47,404 nt of DNA from Bacteroidota bacterium (lineage in GTDB: Bacteria; Bacteroidota; Bacteroidia; Chitinophagales; Saprospiraceae), in the NCBI GenBank assembly GCA_029572935.1, contig JAKQHM010000054.1:1-47404 (forward strand), in the 5' to 3' direction. The position numbers and the translations under genes are program-made. The notes beneath the pieces were generated by a model. It searched no databases. It was not told the DNA's origin and worked only from the letters and a program-made list of their open reading frames with translations. Positions within the stretch are counted from its first letter, which is position 1, and each line of letters opens with the position of its first letter. This document shows positions 8,459 through 17,800 of the stretch, piece after piece.

Positions 8459-9202
8459 TTGGTCGAATTTCATTACCAGAATGCAAACCCGTCCCTGGAT
8501 GAAAGGGCAGTGGCGGAGTGGATACAAAAAGTAGCGGAGCGCCACGGACGAAAACTGGCCCTGTATAGTGTGGTCTTTTGCGATAAGGAGTTTCTTTTGG
8601 ATTACAACCGCAGGTATCTGGGTCATGATTACCATACGGATATCATCACTTTTCCCCTACAGGAGGATCCGGTTTCAGCAGAGGTGTACATCAGTGTGGA
8701 TCGCGTATATGAACAGGCAGACGAACTCGGTGAATCGCGGCATCGGGAGTTGTTGCGTGTGATCATCCATGGCCTGCTGCACATGATGGGATATGGCGAT
8801 AAGACAGAAAAGGAGAGCCAGAAAATGCGCAAGGCGGAATCTGATGCCCTGGATCAGTATCAGCCCTCGGGGAGATCCTCCACTCATTTTTACGAGCAGG
8901 TGTACGATCTGGTCAGGATGATCCCCAAAGGCAGGGTAAGCACCTACGGTGCGATTGCCTCTTTTTTGGGACTTGGATCCGCCCGGATGGTTGGATGGGC
9001 TCTCAACCAGCTTAAAGGCCGAAGGGGTGACATTCCCGCCCATAGAGTGATCAATGCCCAGGGGATTCTGAGCGGAAAGAATTTTTTTGAGCCAGGTGAA
9101 ATGGAATCCAGCCTGAGGTCCGAAGGGGTCGAAGTAGTGAATGACAAGGTGATGGACTTCAAAAATCTGTTTTGGGATCCCTCTCTGGAACTGGATTGGT
9201 AG
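8459..9202 (+). CDS. ybeY: Fusion protein: endoribonuclease YbeY + alkyltransferase-like (ATL/MGMT-type) DNA-binding domain
   Basis: 247 residues in one uninterrupted frame. Residues 1-135 are YbeY, the metal-dependent RNase for 16S rRNA maturation and ribosome quality control. The metal motif is HGLLH (104-108) followed by 'GYGDKTEKE', the variant in which the usual third His is replaced. Residues 142-240 are an O6-alkylguanine-DNA alkyltransferase fold: 'YDLVRMIPKGRVSTYGAIA', 'ARMVGWALNQ' and PAHRV (193-197). In true alkyltransferases this motif is PCHRV; Cys to Ala here removes the alkyl acceptor, so it should bind O6-alkylguanine without repairing it, like ATL proteins that direct nucleotide-excision repair. 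The start is TTG at 8459; an in-frame stop at 8444 leaves no alternative upstream. The fusion is unusual; both halves have normal lengths. Confidence 0.85.
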   Translation: MVEFHYQNANPSLDERAVAEWIQKVAERHGRKLALYSVVFCDKEFLLDYNRRYLGHDYHTDIITFPLQEDPVSAEVYISVDRVYEQADELGESRHRELLRVIIHGLLHMMGYGDKTEKESQKMRKAESDALDQYQPSGRSSTHFYEQVYDLVRMIPKGRVSTYGAIASFLGLGSARMVGWALNQLKGRRGDIPAHRVINAQGILSGKNFFEPGEMESSLRSEGVEVVNDKVMDFKNLFWDPSLELDW

Positions 9203-9266
9203 TCAGGAATCCATCCTTCTGAACCCCTCACGGGATACTTTGTTATTCGTCCTAAAATCTACCTTT

Positions 9267-9701
9267 ATGCAAAACATGAAATACCTGTCTCTTTCTATCC
9301 TTCTTCTGTTCAGTTTCTATTTAAAAGGCCAGAATCAGGCTGTACTCGGCATCTGGCGCACCATCGACGATGCTACCGGACAACCCAAATCTCATGTCGA
9401 ACTGTACATGAAATCCGGAAAGATGTTTGGTAAGGTAGTGGAGCTTTTGCCCGCGGCCACTACCAGGGTGTGCAACAATTGTCCCGGAGAAAAGAACGGG
9501 AAATCTTTGATCGGCATGGATATATTGTGGAATATGGAGCCGGATGGGCAAGAGTGGGCTTCCGGCCAGATCGTGGATCCCAAAAATGGGAAGATCTATT
9601 CCTGCGCTCTTTCTTTGGACGGTCCCGATAAACTCAATGTCAGGGGATACATAGGCATTTCCCTGTTGGGCAGGACCCAAACCTGGCATCGGGTAAAATA
9701 A
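9267..9701 (+). CDS. DUF2147 family exported protein
   Basis: 144 residues from ATG 9267 (ATG 9276 is equally possible and gives the signal peptide 'MKYLSLSILLLFSFYLKG'). The body has the DUF2147 signature: 'LGIWRTIDDATGQPKSHVELY' near the start, a mid-section with a CNNC pair, 'IVDPKNGKIYSCALSL', and the C-terminal 'VRGYIGISLLGRTQTWHR'. The family is predicted to be a periplasmic beta-barrel or lipocalin-like fold with no established reaction. It lies 64 bp after the ybeY fusion and may share its transcript. Confidence 0.82.
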   Translation: MQNMKYLSLSILLLFSFYLKGQNQAVLGIWRTIDDATGQPKSHVELYMKSGKMFGKVVELLPAATTRVCNNCPGEKNGKSLIGMDILWNMEPDGQEWASGQIVDPKNGKIYSCALSLDGPDKLNVRGYIGISLLGRTQTWHRVK

Positions 9702-9772
9702 AATGATCTCATACAATAGTGGAGCTGTCTGGTTCGTTTGATCGACATAACCACATAAACAGATTGCCGCCT

Positions 9773-9991
9773 ATGGTCGATACTTTTACACTTCACACGC
9801 TGGTGCGCCATACTTATTTTGAATGTGACCCCGAGGAAAAACAAATTCTCGAGGAGATGGCAGCATCGGATCCGGAGCTTCGTGCGGAAATGCGTTTATT
9901 GCGCAATGCCCGCAGAGCCCTCCCCAAGGTAAGTTTTTACCCGAAAGATAGTACGCTGAACAAGGTACTGGATTACAGCCGTTCTCGTTGA
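9773..9991 (+). CDS. Small conserved-looking protein of unknown function
   Basis: 72 residues from ATG 9773 (a GTG at 9719 would add 18 residues of unconvincing sequence). It is charged and helical: 'CDPEEKQILEEMAASDPEL' then 'AEMRLLRNARRALPK'. The layout, a short acidic helix then a basic helix, resembles small anti-sigma-like or regulatory proteins of Bacteroidota (compare the 76-residue protein at 12519), but there is no family I can name. Confidence 0.5.
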   Translation: MVDTFTLHTLVRHTYFECDPEEKQILEEMAASDPELRAEMRLLRNARRALPKVSFYPKDSTLNKVLDYSRSR

Positions 9992-10056
9992 GTTAAGTCT
10001 TAAAGAAAAGAGCGCCTTTCTTCTTTTTGGGTTGTTTAGCTATACCCTTGTCCTGT

Positions 10057-10824
10057 TTATTTTCTGATATATATTAAATTTCCTGACTGGCTGACATAGG
10101 GTTTCTCCTGTGTCCCGGACCAGATTTGGAATCCGGAACTTGATAAAATTCTGTGACACTCTTCAAAAAGGAGCGGATCATACTCCAGTATCACCAGTCT
10201 TAATTCAGGAGAGGCCAGGACAGAGATCCCACCTTTCAGTACTTCCGTTTCATGACCTTCGGTATCGATCTTGATGGCTGTCGGGGAGGGAAGGTCTTTG
10301 AGCTGGTCCAGTTTTCTGATTTCCACTATTTTGGTTTTGCCCAGGTTCGTGATTTTGTTGTTGATCCCGCTGTCAGTGCTGAATTCTGCCTGACCATCCC
10401 TGTTTCCCAAAGCTATCGAAAGAAAAAGATGATTTCGCTCGCGGTGATTGAGCTCGGCAATTCTCCTGCTGAATGCAGCTGCATCCTCATCTGGCTCAAA
10501 CTGGATGCAATACACGTCCTTATGGCCTGCCAGAAAATGGCTGTAGAGACCGGTATTGGCACCTATGTCGTAGAAAGTATCGCCCGGGTGTAGAATTTCG
10601 CAGAGTAAGGTAAATTCAGCTTGCTCTGTAATACTAAAATACCAGGGATTTTTAGAAGACTGAAAATTTCTGTTTGCAATCCAAAGCACCTGGTTTGTCC
10701 ACCTGAAAATCTGCTCTTTCCGGAGGCAATTTATCCAGAGACTCCTGAGCAAATAAATCAGATAACCACCTCTTGCCGGTCCGTAACGCCTGTACAGCCT
10801 GTGTTTTTCCTGAAACCAGCCCAT
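10057..10824 (-). CDS. FkbM-family SAM-dependent methyltransferase
   Basis: 255 residues. The SAM-binding motif I is 'FYDIGANTGLYSHF' (DIGANTG at 86-92), followed by the acidic strand end 'IQFEPDEDA' and, near 195, 'TAIKIDTEGHETEVLKGG', which is diagnostic for the FkbM family. Members methylate hydroxyl groups, mostly on sugars or polyketides. The first 60 residues are basic and may associate with membranes. It starts 6 nt after the stop of the thioredoxin-MsrA fusion gene, so the two form a minus-strand operon. The acceptor substrate cannot be told from sequence. Confidence 0.85.
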   Translation of the reverse strand: MGWFQEKHRLYRRYGPARGGYLIYLLRSLWINCLRKEQIFRWTNQVLWIANRNFQSSKNPWYFSITEQAEFTLLCEILHPGDTFYDIGANTGLYSHFLAGHKDVYCIQFEPDEDAAAFSRRIAELNHRERNHLFLSIALGNRDGQAEFSTDSGINNKITNLGKTKIVEIRKLDQLKDLPSPTAIKIDTEGHETEVLKGGISVLASPELRLVILEYDPLLFEECHRILSSSGFQIWSGTQEKPYVSQSGNLIYIRK

Positions 10825-10829
10825 CTGAT

Positions 10830-11846
10830 TTATTGAGCTTCAAATTCAGTCCAGGCTTCCGCGATGTTCTTTCCTATCAGATTCTTTTTAAAGCGGGATG
10901 GATGGGATCGGATTCTGTCCATCAACGTGCATTGGAGTGGGGATAAGTACATTTCAGGGTGCCTCCCTTCTCCCAGTGCTGCATTCACTCTGGCGGCCTG
11001 AAGCCTCGTCATGGGAAGATGTCTGTACGGAGATTTATAGATGTAATATTTTGTTTCGGGATCTTCCCTGAAAGTGCCTTGCTTGCGCGTTTCCATTCCA
11101 CCAACCTGTATTTTTGGGTCCTCATCGGCGACAAAGATCCGATCAGCGTTGCCGGTTTCCTTACCCCGGCGGATCAATTGTTCCCGGCTGATGCGGTCCG
11201 GGCGGTATTCTACCTCGACCACCTCGGATCCTCCCATAAATCCAGCCCGCGTAGAGACCACTCCATCGATCTGCCCATAATTTTTCTCACCACTCCAAAA
11301 GCAATACATGCCTATATAGGTCTTTTCGGTACCCTTCAGATCTGCCAGAAATTCTTCCTCCAGGAGTTGCAGCCAGGCGGGTATTCTTTTACCCGTTTTG
11401 ATAATGGCTGCATTGATGTGGGTCAGCAATCCGTGTTTGCTGTAGTTTCCGGAGATCCGGTCTGTCACAGGCAGTAAATCGGCATCGACGATCCTGACGA
11501 CCGGGTTGTTCCATGAGGGTTCTCTGAAGAGGTCCAGGACCCTTTTGTCTTCGCCGGGTTTGTTGTTGTGTATGGCGAGGGGAATGAAATAATCGCTTAT
11601 AGTTTCTACCAGCAGGGGGTGCGAAAGCACATCTGTGCCGTAGGACCGGCAGGTCTGACACCCCGGTATTTCCTGAAAGAGGATCAGTATGGGTTTTGAG
11701 TTTTTGCGAGACAGGGTGCGCGCTTCCTCAAGAGACCTGAGCCAGGGGACCCGACCCAGCTCTGTGGGGTTGCCCTGGCCAAAATGAAGAAGAGGCGTCA
11801 AAAGGAGCGCAAGGAAAAGGGACCAAAGGTTGAATGGCTTCATCAT
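10830..11846 (-). CDS. Exported thioredoxin-like protein (IPGCQTC motif) fused to an MsrA-like domain
   Basis: 338 residues with a signal peptide (about 1-24). Residues 35-150 form a thioredoxin-like domain with 'LFQEIPGCQTCRSYG' (Cys63, Cys66). This closely resembles the family in which the motif is VPGUxxC/T, with selenocysteine at the first position; here it is Cys. Residues 175-220 match the catalytic start of peptide-methionine sulfoxide reductase A: 'YCFWSGEKNY' (Cys182, GCFWG in MsrA), 'GVVSTRAGFMGG' and 'EVVEVEYRPDRIS'. The remaining MsrA region is diverged ('YYIYKSPYRHLPMTRLQAAR'). A reasonable reading is a periplasmic oxidoreductase that repairs or senses oxidised methionine, with the thioredoxin half supplying electrons; this is inference. 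Divergent from the ECF sigma gene. Confidence 0.75.
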   Translation of the reverse strand: MMKPFNLWSLFLALLLTPLLHFGQGNPTELGRVPWLRSLEEARTLSRKNSKPILILFQEIPGCQTCRSYGTDVLSHPLLVETISDYFIPLAIHNNKPGEDKRVLDLFREPSWNNPVVRIVDADLLPVTDRISGNYSKHGLLTHINAAIIKTGKRIPAWLQLLEEEFLADLKGTEKTYIGMYCFWSGEKNYGQIDGVVSTRAGFMGGSEVVEVEYRPDRISREQLIRRGKETGNADRIFVADEDPKIQVGGMETRKQGTFREDPETKYYIYKSPYRHLPMTRLQAARVNAALGEGRHPEMYLSPLQCTLMDRIRSHPSRFKKNLIGKNIAEAWTEFEAQ

Positions 11847-11911
11847 ATTTCAGAATCGTTTAAACCCAAATGTAAGGAATTGGTTTTCTTTGCAGTCGTT
11901 AAGTAAGTGTC

Positions 11912-12493
11912 ATGACCCGCGAAGAAAAATTTGAAGTAGAGCTCCTCCCTCATCTGGAAGCCCTGCACACCTTTGCATTTCACATGACAGGCAGAGAGGA
12001 GGACGCCGAAGACCTGGTGCAGGACACTTACATGAAGGCTTTTAAATTCATAGATAAGTACGATCAGGGAACTAATGCCAAAGCATGGTTGTTTAAGATC
12101 CTGAAGAATGTCTATATCAACGAGTTCAGGCGGAAGAATCGTCGGCCTAAGCAAGTTGATTACGAAGATGCGAGCGGTTTTCACGAGGGTGATGACAGTG
12201 CGCTGACCAGCTATTACGACCTGCGCGAAGATGTTTTTGACAACATCATGGGCGATGAGGTCAGTGAGGCCATACAGTCTTTGCCCGAGGAGTTCAGGAC
12301 CATTATCTTTTTGTGCGACATCGAAGATTTCAGCTACGACGAGATATCCAAGATCCTGGAAATACCAGTGGGTACGGTGCGGAGCCGTTTGTTCCGTGCC
12401 AGGAATATGCTTAAGGAAAAACTCAAGGATTATGCCACCACGGTGGGCATCCGGGACCGGAGGGGACATTCTGAGGATTCTGCAGTTGATTAA
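11912..12493 (+). CDS. ECF-family RNA polymerase sigma factor
   Basis: 193 residues. Sigma region 2 is seen in 'HMTGREEDAEDLVQDTYMKA' and 'KAWLFKILKNVYINEFRRKN'. Region 4 is seen in 'EEFRTIIFLCDIEDFSYDEI' and 'PVGTVRSRLFRARNMLKEKL', the helix-turn-helix that contacts the -35 region. There is no sigma 1.1 or region 3, as expected for the extracytoplasmic function group. It heads a plus-strand run with a 76-residue protein and an M48 protease, which points to an envelope-stress role. It resembles the SigR/RpoE-like ECF group. Confidence 0.92.
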   Translation: MTREEKFEVELLPHLEALHTFAFHMTGREEDAEDLVQDTYMKAFKFIDKYDQGTNAKAWLFKILKNVYINEFRRKNRRPKQVDYEDASGFHEGDDSALTSYYDLREDVFDNIMGDEVSEAIQSLPEEFRTIIFLCDIEDFSYDEISKILEIPVGTVRSRLFRARNMLKEKLKDYATTVGIRDRRGHSEDSAVD

Positions 12494-12518
12494 ATTAACT
12501 ATCGCCAATAGAGGAAAT

Positions 12519-12749
12519 ATGGACAAGAATACATTTTCAGATTTCAGGAGCAAAATAAACTCCTATCTTGACCATGAGATGAGCCCCGAAGATCAAAATA
12601 ATTTTTTACAGCAGATCAAAGCCATGCCCGATGTGCAGGACGAGCTCCGGCACGAACGTCTGATCCGGAGCAAACTTCGCGAAAATCTGAAAAGGCCCAT
12701 GGTGGCTCCTGATCTGGCGGACCGAATCAAAAACAAGCTCCCGCGCTAA
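12519..12749 (+). CDS. Small partner protein of the ECF sigma factor (putative anti-sigma)
   Basis: 76 residues starting at ATG 12519, 25 nt after the sigma gene. The sequence 'FRSKINSYLDHEMSPEDQNN' and 'DELRHERLIRSKLREN' looks like the N-terminal helical bundle of anti-sigma domains, which clamp sigma regions 2 and 4. It lacks the zinc-binding His-x3-Cys-x2-Cys motif and any membrane segment, so if it is an anti-sigma it is a soluble, zinc-free one. The role is inferred from position and shape. Confidence 0.6.
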   Translation: MDKNTFSDFRSKINSYLDHEMSPEDQNNFLQQIKAMPDVQDELRHERLIRSKLRENLKRPMVAPDLADRIKNKLPR

Positions 12750-12788
12750 AGGGCACAGGTCCGTACGGTAGGTTTTAAACTTTAGAAG

Positions 12789-14267
12789 ATGAAATCACTT
12801 TTTCTCCGATCATGGGTCCTGATTTTGTTGATTTCAGGATCGTTCCTGTTTCTTTCCGGATGTTCGCGCAATCCCGTCACAGGCAAGAAGGAATTGACCC
12901 TGATGTCCGAATCACAGGAGAAATCCCTTGGTCTGGAGTACGACCCACAGATTCAGGCCGAGTACGGAATGTACCCCGATTCAAGCTGGCAGCGATATTT
13001 GCGCGAAAAGGGAGAGGCGATGGCCAAAATCTCACACAGACCGAAGCTTCCTTTTCAGTTCAGGGTGATCGATTCAGACGTAGTCAATGCCTTTGCTGTT
13101 CCAGGCGGATATATTTATTTTACACGGGGTATTCTTGCCCATTTTAACAGCGAAGCCCAGCTCATGGGCGTGCTGGGACATGAGATCGGGCATGTCACCG
13201 CCCGTCATGCCAACGAACAATACACCAAGCAGACCCTGGCCCAGATCGGATTGATCGCCGGTATGGCCCTATCTCCCAAATTCAGACAATTCAGCGACCT
13301 TGCCAGTACGGGAGTTCAGCTTATGTTCCTTAAATTCAGCAGAGACAATGAGTCCCAATCAGATCAGTTGGGCGTGGATTATGCCACCAAGGTAGGATAC
13401 GATGCAGCCCCTATGGCTGAATTTTTTAAAACGCTGGGCCGTATCTCAGATGCGCACGGGGCGAGGATTCCGTCATTTCTGAGTACCCACCCGGATCCGG
13501 GCGACCGGTATAATAAAGTGAAAGCCATGGCTGCCGCCAAACAGAAGGAATTGCCACAGGCTACCAGAATTGACCGGGATGGATACCTGAAGAGATTGGA
13601 AGGCATGATATACGGAAAGGATCCGAGGCAGGGATTCAAGGAAGCTGAGGTTTTTTACCATCCGGAATTGAAGTTTCAGTTTCCGACTCCAGCCGAGAGT
13701 TGGGCTTACGAAAATACCCCCTCAAAGGTTCAGTTTTCCACCAAAGACCAGAAAGCTATTTTGGTATTGTCCCTGGCTCAGGAGAAGGACCTCCAGTCTG
13801 CGTCTTCGGCTTTCCTCAGCAGCCACAAACTGAGCTCGGTGACACAGGAGCGAACTACGGTCAATGGTTTTCAGGCCTTATATTGTTTATCCGATCTGAT
13901 CCCCGAACAATCCGCCAGCCCGGAGGACAAGGCGAATAATACCATGCGCGTGTCCAGTATGTTCATCCAGTACAATGGAATGATTTACAACCTGACGGGC
14001 GTAGCTGCTTTGCCTGATTTCTCCGGATATGAAGCAGTTTTTCAAAAATCTATGAGAGGATTTAAATCCCTGACGGATCCGGCGAAGCTTGGAGCGAAAC
14101 CTGAGAAAATTTCTATACAGAAAATCAGCAAATCCATGAATCTCAGGGATGCGCTTACTGCATTCAAGCAGGATACCAAAAGATTTGACGAGCTGGCTGT
14201 TTTGAATGGGATGGAACTCAATGAAGTGCTCCCTGCCGGAACCATGATCAAGACTGTTTCCAAGTAG
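12789..14267 (+). CDS. M48-family metalloprotease lipoprotein (BepA/LoiP-like)
   Basis: 492 residues. Lipoprotein signal ending in 'LFLSGC' (Cys25), then 'NPVTGKKELTLMSESQE', a hallmark of this family. The zinc site is HEIGH (131-135) within 'LMGVLGHEIGHVTARHANEQ'; the third ligand Glu is probably in 'RDNESQSDQLGVDYA' near 195. Beyond about 270 there is a domain of unknown type, and the last 55 residues ('LRDALTAFKQDTKRFDELAV') look like a second small domain with a LysM-like flavour. These periplasmic proteases help outer-membrane protein quality control. It follows the sigma/partner pair by 39 nt, consistent with an envelope-stress operon. Confidence 0.88.
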   Translation: MKSLFLRSWVLILLISGSFLFLSGCSRNPVTGKKELTLMSESQEKSLGLEYDPQIQAEYGMYPDSSWQRYLREKGEAMAKISHRPKLPFQFRVIDSDVVNAFAVPGGYIYFTRGILAHFNSEAQLMGVLGHEIGHVTARHANEQYTKQTLAQIGLIAGMALSPKFRQFSDLASTGVQLMFLKFSRDNESQSDQLGVDYATKVGYDAAPMAEFFKTLGRISDAHGARIPSFLSTHPDPGDRYNKVKAMAAAKQKELPQATRIDRDGYLKRLEGMIYGKDPRQGFKEAEVFYHPELKFQFPTPAESWAYENTPSKVQFSTKDQKAILVLSLAQEKDLQSASSAFLSSHKLSSVTQERTTVNGFQALYCLSDLIPEQSASPEDKANNTMRVSSMFIQYNGMIYNLTGVAALPDFSGYEAVFQKSMRGFKSLTDPAKLGAKPEKISIQKISKSMNLRDALTAFKQDTKRFDELAVLNGMELNEVLPAGTMIKTVSK

Positions 14268-14358
14268 GTTCATCCTTTTTCAGGGGATGCATGTCATGGC
14301 TTTAAACCTGATAGCTGTTGATTGATTTTTCAGCAGCGATGAAACAATTTTACAAACC

Positions 14359-14395
14359 TTATCTTAATGTTGTTGCTTTAAACAATGTAAGATAA
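14359..14395. terminator. Inverted repeat between convergent genes, possible bidirectional terminator
   Basis: TTATCTTA (14359-14366) pairs perfectly with TAAGATAA (14388-14395), and TTGTT/AACAA continue the stem inside. It lies between the stops of the M48 gene and the RsbW-like gene. There is no clean T-run, so termination is only suggested by position. Confidence 0.35.
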
Positions 14396-14474
14396 CCTGC
14401 TTTTATCTGTCCGTGTTTCTCTGAAATGTAAGCTGCCGGAAGGGTCTTGAAACTTCAATCAGATGGTACCCGAT

Positions 14475-14861
14475 TCAGACCTCAAATTCGATCGTAACGG
14501 TCCTGCCCTGATCTGAAAAAATCACTTTTTTACAAAGGCGCTGCATTAAAAAAACGCCTCTTCCGCCACAGCGTTCGATGTTTTCCGGCAAGGTAGGATC
14601 TGGAATGGAATCCGGATCGAACCCTCCGCCTTCATCAGAAATGCGAAAGGTGATGCATCGATTTTTGTGCTCCGTATCGATGTGCACAAACTTGGAGGCA
14701 TCCTCTCGGTTGCCGTGGGTGATGGCATTGTTGACCGCCTCTGTAAGTGCTATCAGCACGTTGTGGTAATGCTCGGTGCTGATGTGATACTCGCAGAATA
14801 CCTGATCGAGGTATTGTTCGATCATGGTAATGTTGTGCGGTACAGAGGCGATGCGAATCAT
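14475..14861 (-). CDS. RsbW-like anti-sigma/serine kinase (HATPase_c) protein
   Basis: 128 residues from ATG 14861. This start overlaps the upstream stop as ATGA and places 'MIRIASVPHNITMIEQYLDQ' at the N-terminus as in relatives; a longer frame to 14945 would run inside the upstream gene. The GHKL ATP-binding motifs are clear: N box 'LTEAVNNAITHGN', G1 'ISDEGGGFDPDSIPDP' and G2 'CGGRGVFLMQRLCKKV'. In this family the kinase either binds a sigma factor or phosphorylates a STAS anti-anti-sigma protein; no STAS gene is in the window. The four-base overlap implies translational coupling with the membrane coiled-coil gene. Confidence 0.85.
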   Translation of the reverse strand: MIRIASVPHNITMIEQYLDQVFCEYHISTEHYHNVLIALTEAVNNAITHGNREDASKFVHIDTEHKNRCITFRISDEGGGFDPDSIPDPTLPENIERCGGRGVFLMQRLCKKVIFSDQGRTVTIEFEV

Positions 14862-17800
14862 CCTTGGATTCTGGATTTGTTGAAATACTCCTCGACCAGT
14901 TTTTTGTAAAAAGGTCTCAGATCCGGTGAAATATACTGGAACCATTCTGTTTCTGCCTGACGTTGTTTTAGGTACTCTTCAAGGCCGGCAGGGAATTGTC
15001 TTTCAATTTTCGTACCAGTTTCAGATTTGCGTTCCTCTTTGTATTCTCTCTCCCTTTCGGAGCGTTCAGCCTCCAATAGGCGGGTGGTGATCTCCTGCTG
15101 GCGTTTGAGCGTTTCGTTGGTCAGTCTTTTGTTGACCAGGTCGCGTTCATTTTTATTCATTTTCTCAATGGCGTCCAGGATTTCCTGTGACATTCCCTGA
15201 CCCTGCTCTTTTTTCTCTTTTTCCAGATCCTGCAACTGTTTTCTGAGTTTGGCCTGTGCCGCTGCCATTTCGGCAAACTCCTTGCTCATCTGCCCCTGGC
15301 CTTTTTTCATTTGCTCGGACATTTTTTTCATGTCCTCACCCATTTTCTTTTGTCCTTCCGAGATTTTGTCAAGGGGCACTTTACCCTTTTTGCTGCTGGG
15401 TTTTTTACCCTTGCCGGGCTTTTTACAGGCTTTACTACCAGGCTTATCACAGCTTGCATTGCTTTGCTGTTGTTTGTCGTTCATGGTCTCGGATAGCATG
15501 ACGGCCAGGTCGTTGACGTTTTTCATGATTTTGCCTTGATGTGCAGAAGCCTGACCGGCATAGCGATTCTCCAGAAATCCGAGCGTTTTCTTGAAGTTGT
15601 CATTGATCTCGCTTACTTTTTCAGTCACATAACTTTCTATCTCCACGATCCTTTTGCTGAGGGCATCGAGAGAATCCTGTATCAGTTTGAAATCGTTTTG
15701 CAGTTTAAACTGTTCCTGCACCAGTCCAACGTAGCCAGGTGTCTGAACATGGGTTGCCTCAAAGGATTTGGTCAGTTTTTCCTGATCAAATGAAAGTACC
15801 ACCAGATTCTCGAGAAGCTGTCTCAATGCTTTCACATCTTCTTCCTGCTCTTCCTGTTCGCTTTCCTGCATCTGGCCTTCCATCTGATCAGCCATTTCGT
15901 TCATCTTGTCTGCCCCTTCCTTCTGTTCTTTCCCAGCACCCTGATTGTCCTTCTTCTCGATCTTTTCCTTGGCATCCTTGAGATCTTTTTTCACTTCTTC
16001 GGCCTTGCCGGTCTGATCTTCCAGATTTTTGGGACGCTCCAGTTCCTGATTTTTTTGCTGTATTTCCTCCTGTTTCTTTTTCAGCTCGTCAAACTTTTTA
16101 TTGATCTCCTCCTGTTCTTTTTTTAGTTCTTCGTTGCCTTCGGATTTATTTTCAGTTTTTTCTTTCAGCTCTTCCTGTTTTGCAGCCAGATCCCTTAATT
16201 CATTGATCTGATCTTTGACCTGTTTTTCCAGTTCCAGTTGTTTAAACAGTTCGAGTAAACGATCCATCTGCTTTTGCATGTCCTGACCTTTGTCCTCAAA
16301 CTGCTCGGTCATCTGTATGGCCTGATCCTTGTTGAGCTCCTGCATCAATTGCTGGATCTGGTCCATCAATTGCTGCATCTGCTGCTGCATGTTTTCGTTG
16401 AAAAGTTTCTGTAGTTGTTCCTGTTTATCCTTGAGTGCTTCGTCCGGCTCACTGAACTGTTGTTGTTTTTTCAGATTCTCGTCGTATTTCTTTTTGGCTT
16501 CGTCAAATTTCTTTTGTATCTCCTGCTGCTGGTCCAGCATTTTTTCCAAATCCTTTTTGTTCTGCCATTCCAGGTCTTTTTTCTGCCTCAGCTTGTCCTT
16601 GAAATCCTTGAGTTTGTCCTGGAGCTTTTTAGCATCGCGGACCGCATCTTCCAGATTCTTTTTGATGTCTTCATTGTTTTCAGATTCCTTCTGCGCCAAT
16701 TCTTCCTTGCTGGCCATGCGGTATTCCTGGATGGAACTTTTGGTGGACTTGCTGCCATTTACGGCGTCGTTGTCCCACACTTCAAAATAGTAATTTATTT
16801 TTTCGCCCGGCTGTAGCTGAAGCGTTTCCAGATCCAGTATATGTCTGAAGGTGGCTGCTTTTTTCCCTTCAAAGCGGATGGCTGTAGTTTGCAGCGGCTG
16901 CGCCTTTCCCGATTTGTCTATTTTCTGGAAATGAAAATTCAGGTTTCTCAATCCATAGTCATCGGCCAGTTCTCCACCGAAATAGACGATGGCCTGATTG
17001 GTGCTGTCTTCAAAGGATTCCATCTGGATCATCGGGTGTTGATCCGGGATGACAGAGATTTGGTATTGCACAGAGTCGGGTGCTGGGATCTTGGCGTTGC
17101 TCAGGAAGAGAGTATAGTTCATATCCTTAAGAGCCTTGACCGACAGACTATACTCATTGTCACCTCTCCGGGTGGTTTCTTTGTTTGCGGATGCATCCGA
17201 GAATCTGACTTGCAGGGCATCGGTGTTTTCAGTCTGGAAACTCCAGGAAATACGCGTGCCGGCAGGAACCACCAATCCACCTGTGTTTCGGAGTGATTCT
17301 GATGCACGGCCTGTGTAGGCAGGATATTCCAGTTTTACATCGAATTCGCTGATGAGGGGTTTGAGGATTACGTTCAGCTTAAATTCTTCCGAACTCACAT
17401 CTCCCGAAAAGATGCGGAAGGGCAGATCCTTTTGCACATTGCTGAAGGTATAGACAAACTCATCCTGGCTGGTCTTGCGGAGCCGATACCGGAAGTGGTC
17501 GTACTCTACGAAGACTTCTGCAGGCAGGTATTTTCCTTTGGTCTTTACCTTCAGTTCGAAATCTGAATTTTGAAGCGCCTCGAGATTTTCATTTTCGAGA
17601 ACAAAATTGAAGGGAGCAGCTTTTGTGAATTCCTGATCATTTTGAATCAGGCGTTTGGTCGGATCCTTGATCAGACTGGGAGCCAGGAGCAGGATGCTGA
17701 AAAGCATCAGAAGAGGCCAGATGGCATACCGAAGGTATCTACGGTTTTTCTGAAGATCCACAGCCTTGACGAAGGGCACTGGTTGTAACTCGCGCGCTTT

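Noticed and set aside
12231-12518. Longer frame in front of the 76-residue sigma partner
   Set aside because: It lies inside the sigma gene in another frame; the clean ATG at 12519 follows the sigma stop.
15249-16816. Several Cys/Ser/Phe-rich frames antisense to the coiled-coil gene
   Set aside because: They are the complement of Lys/Glu/Gln-rich codons; low complexity explains their openness.
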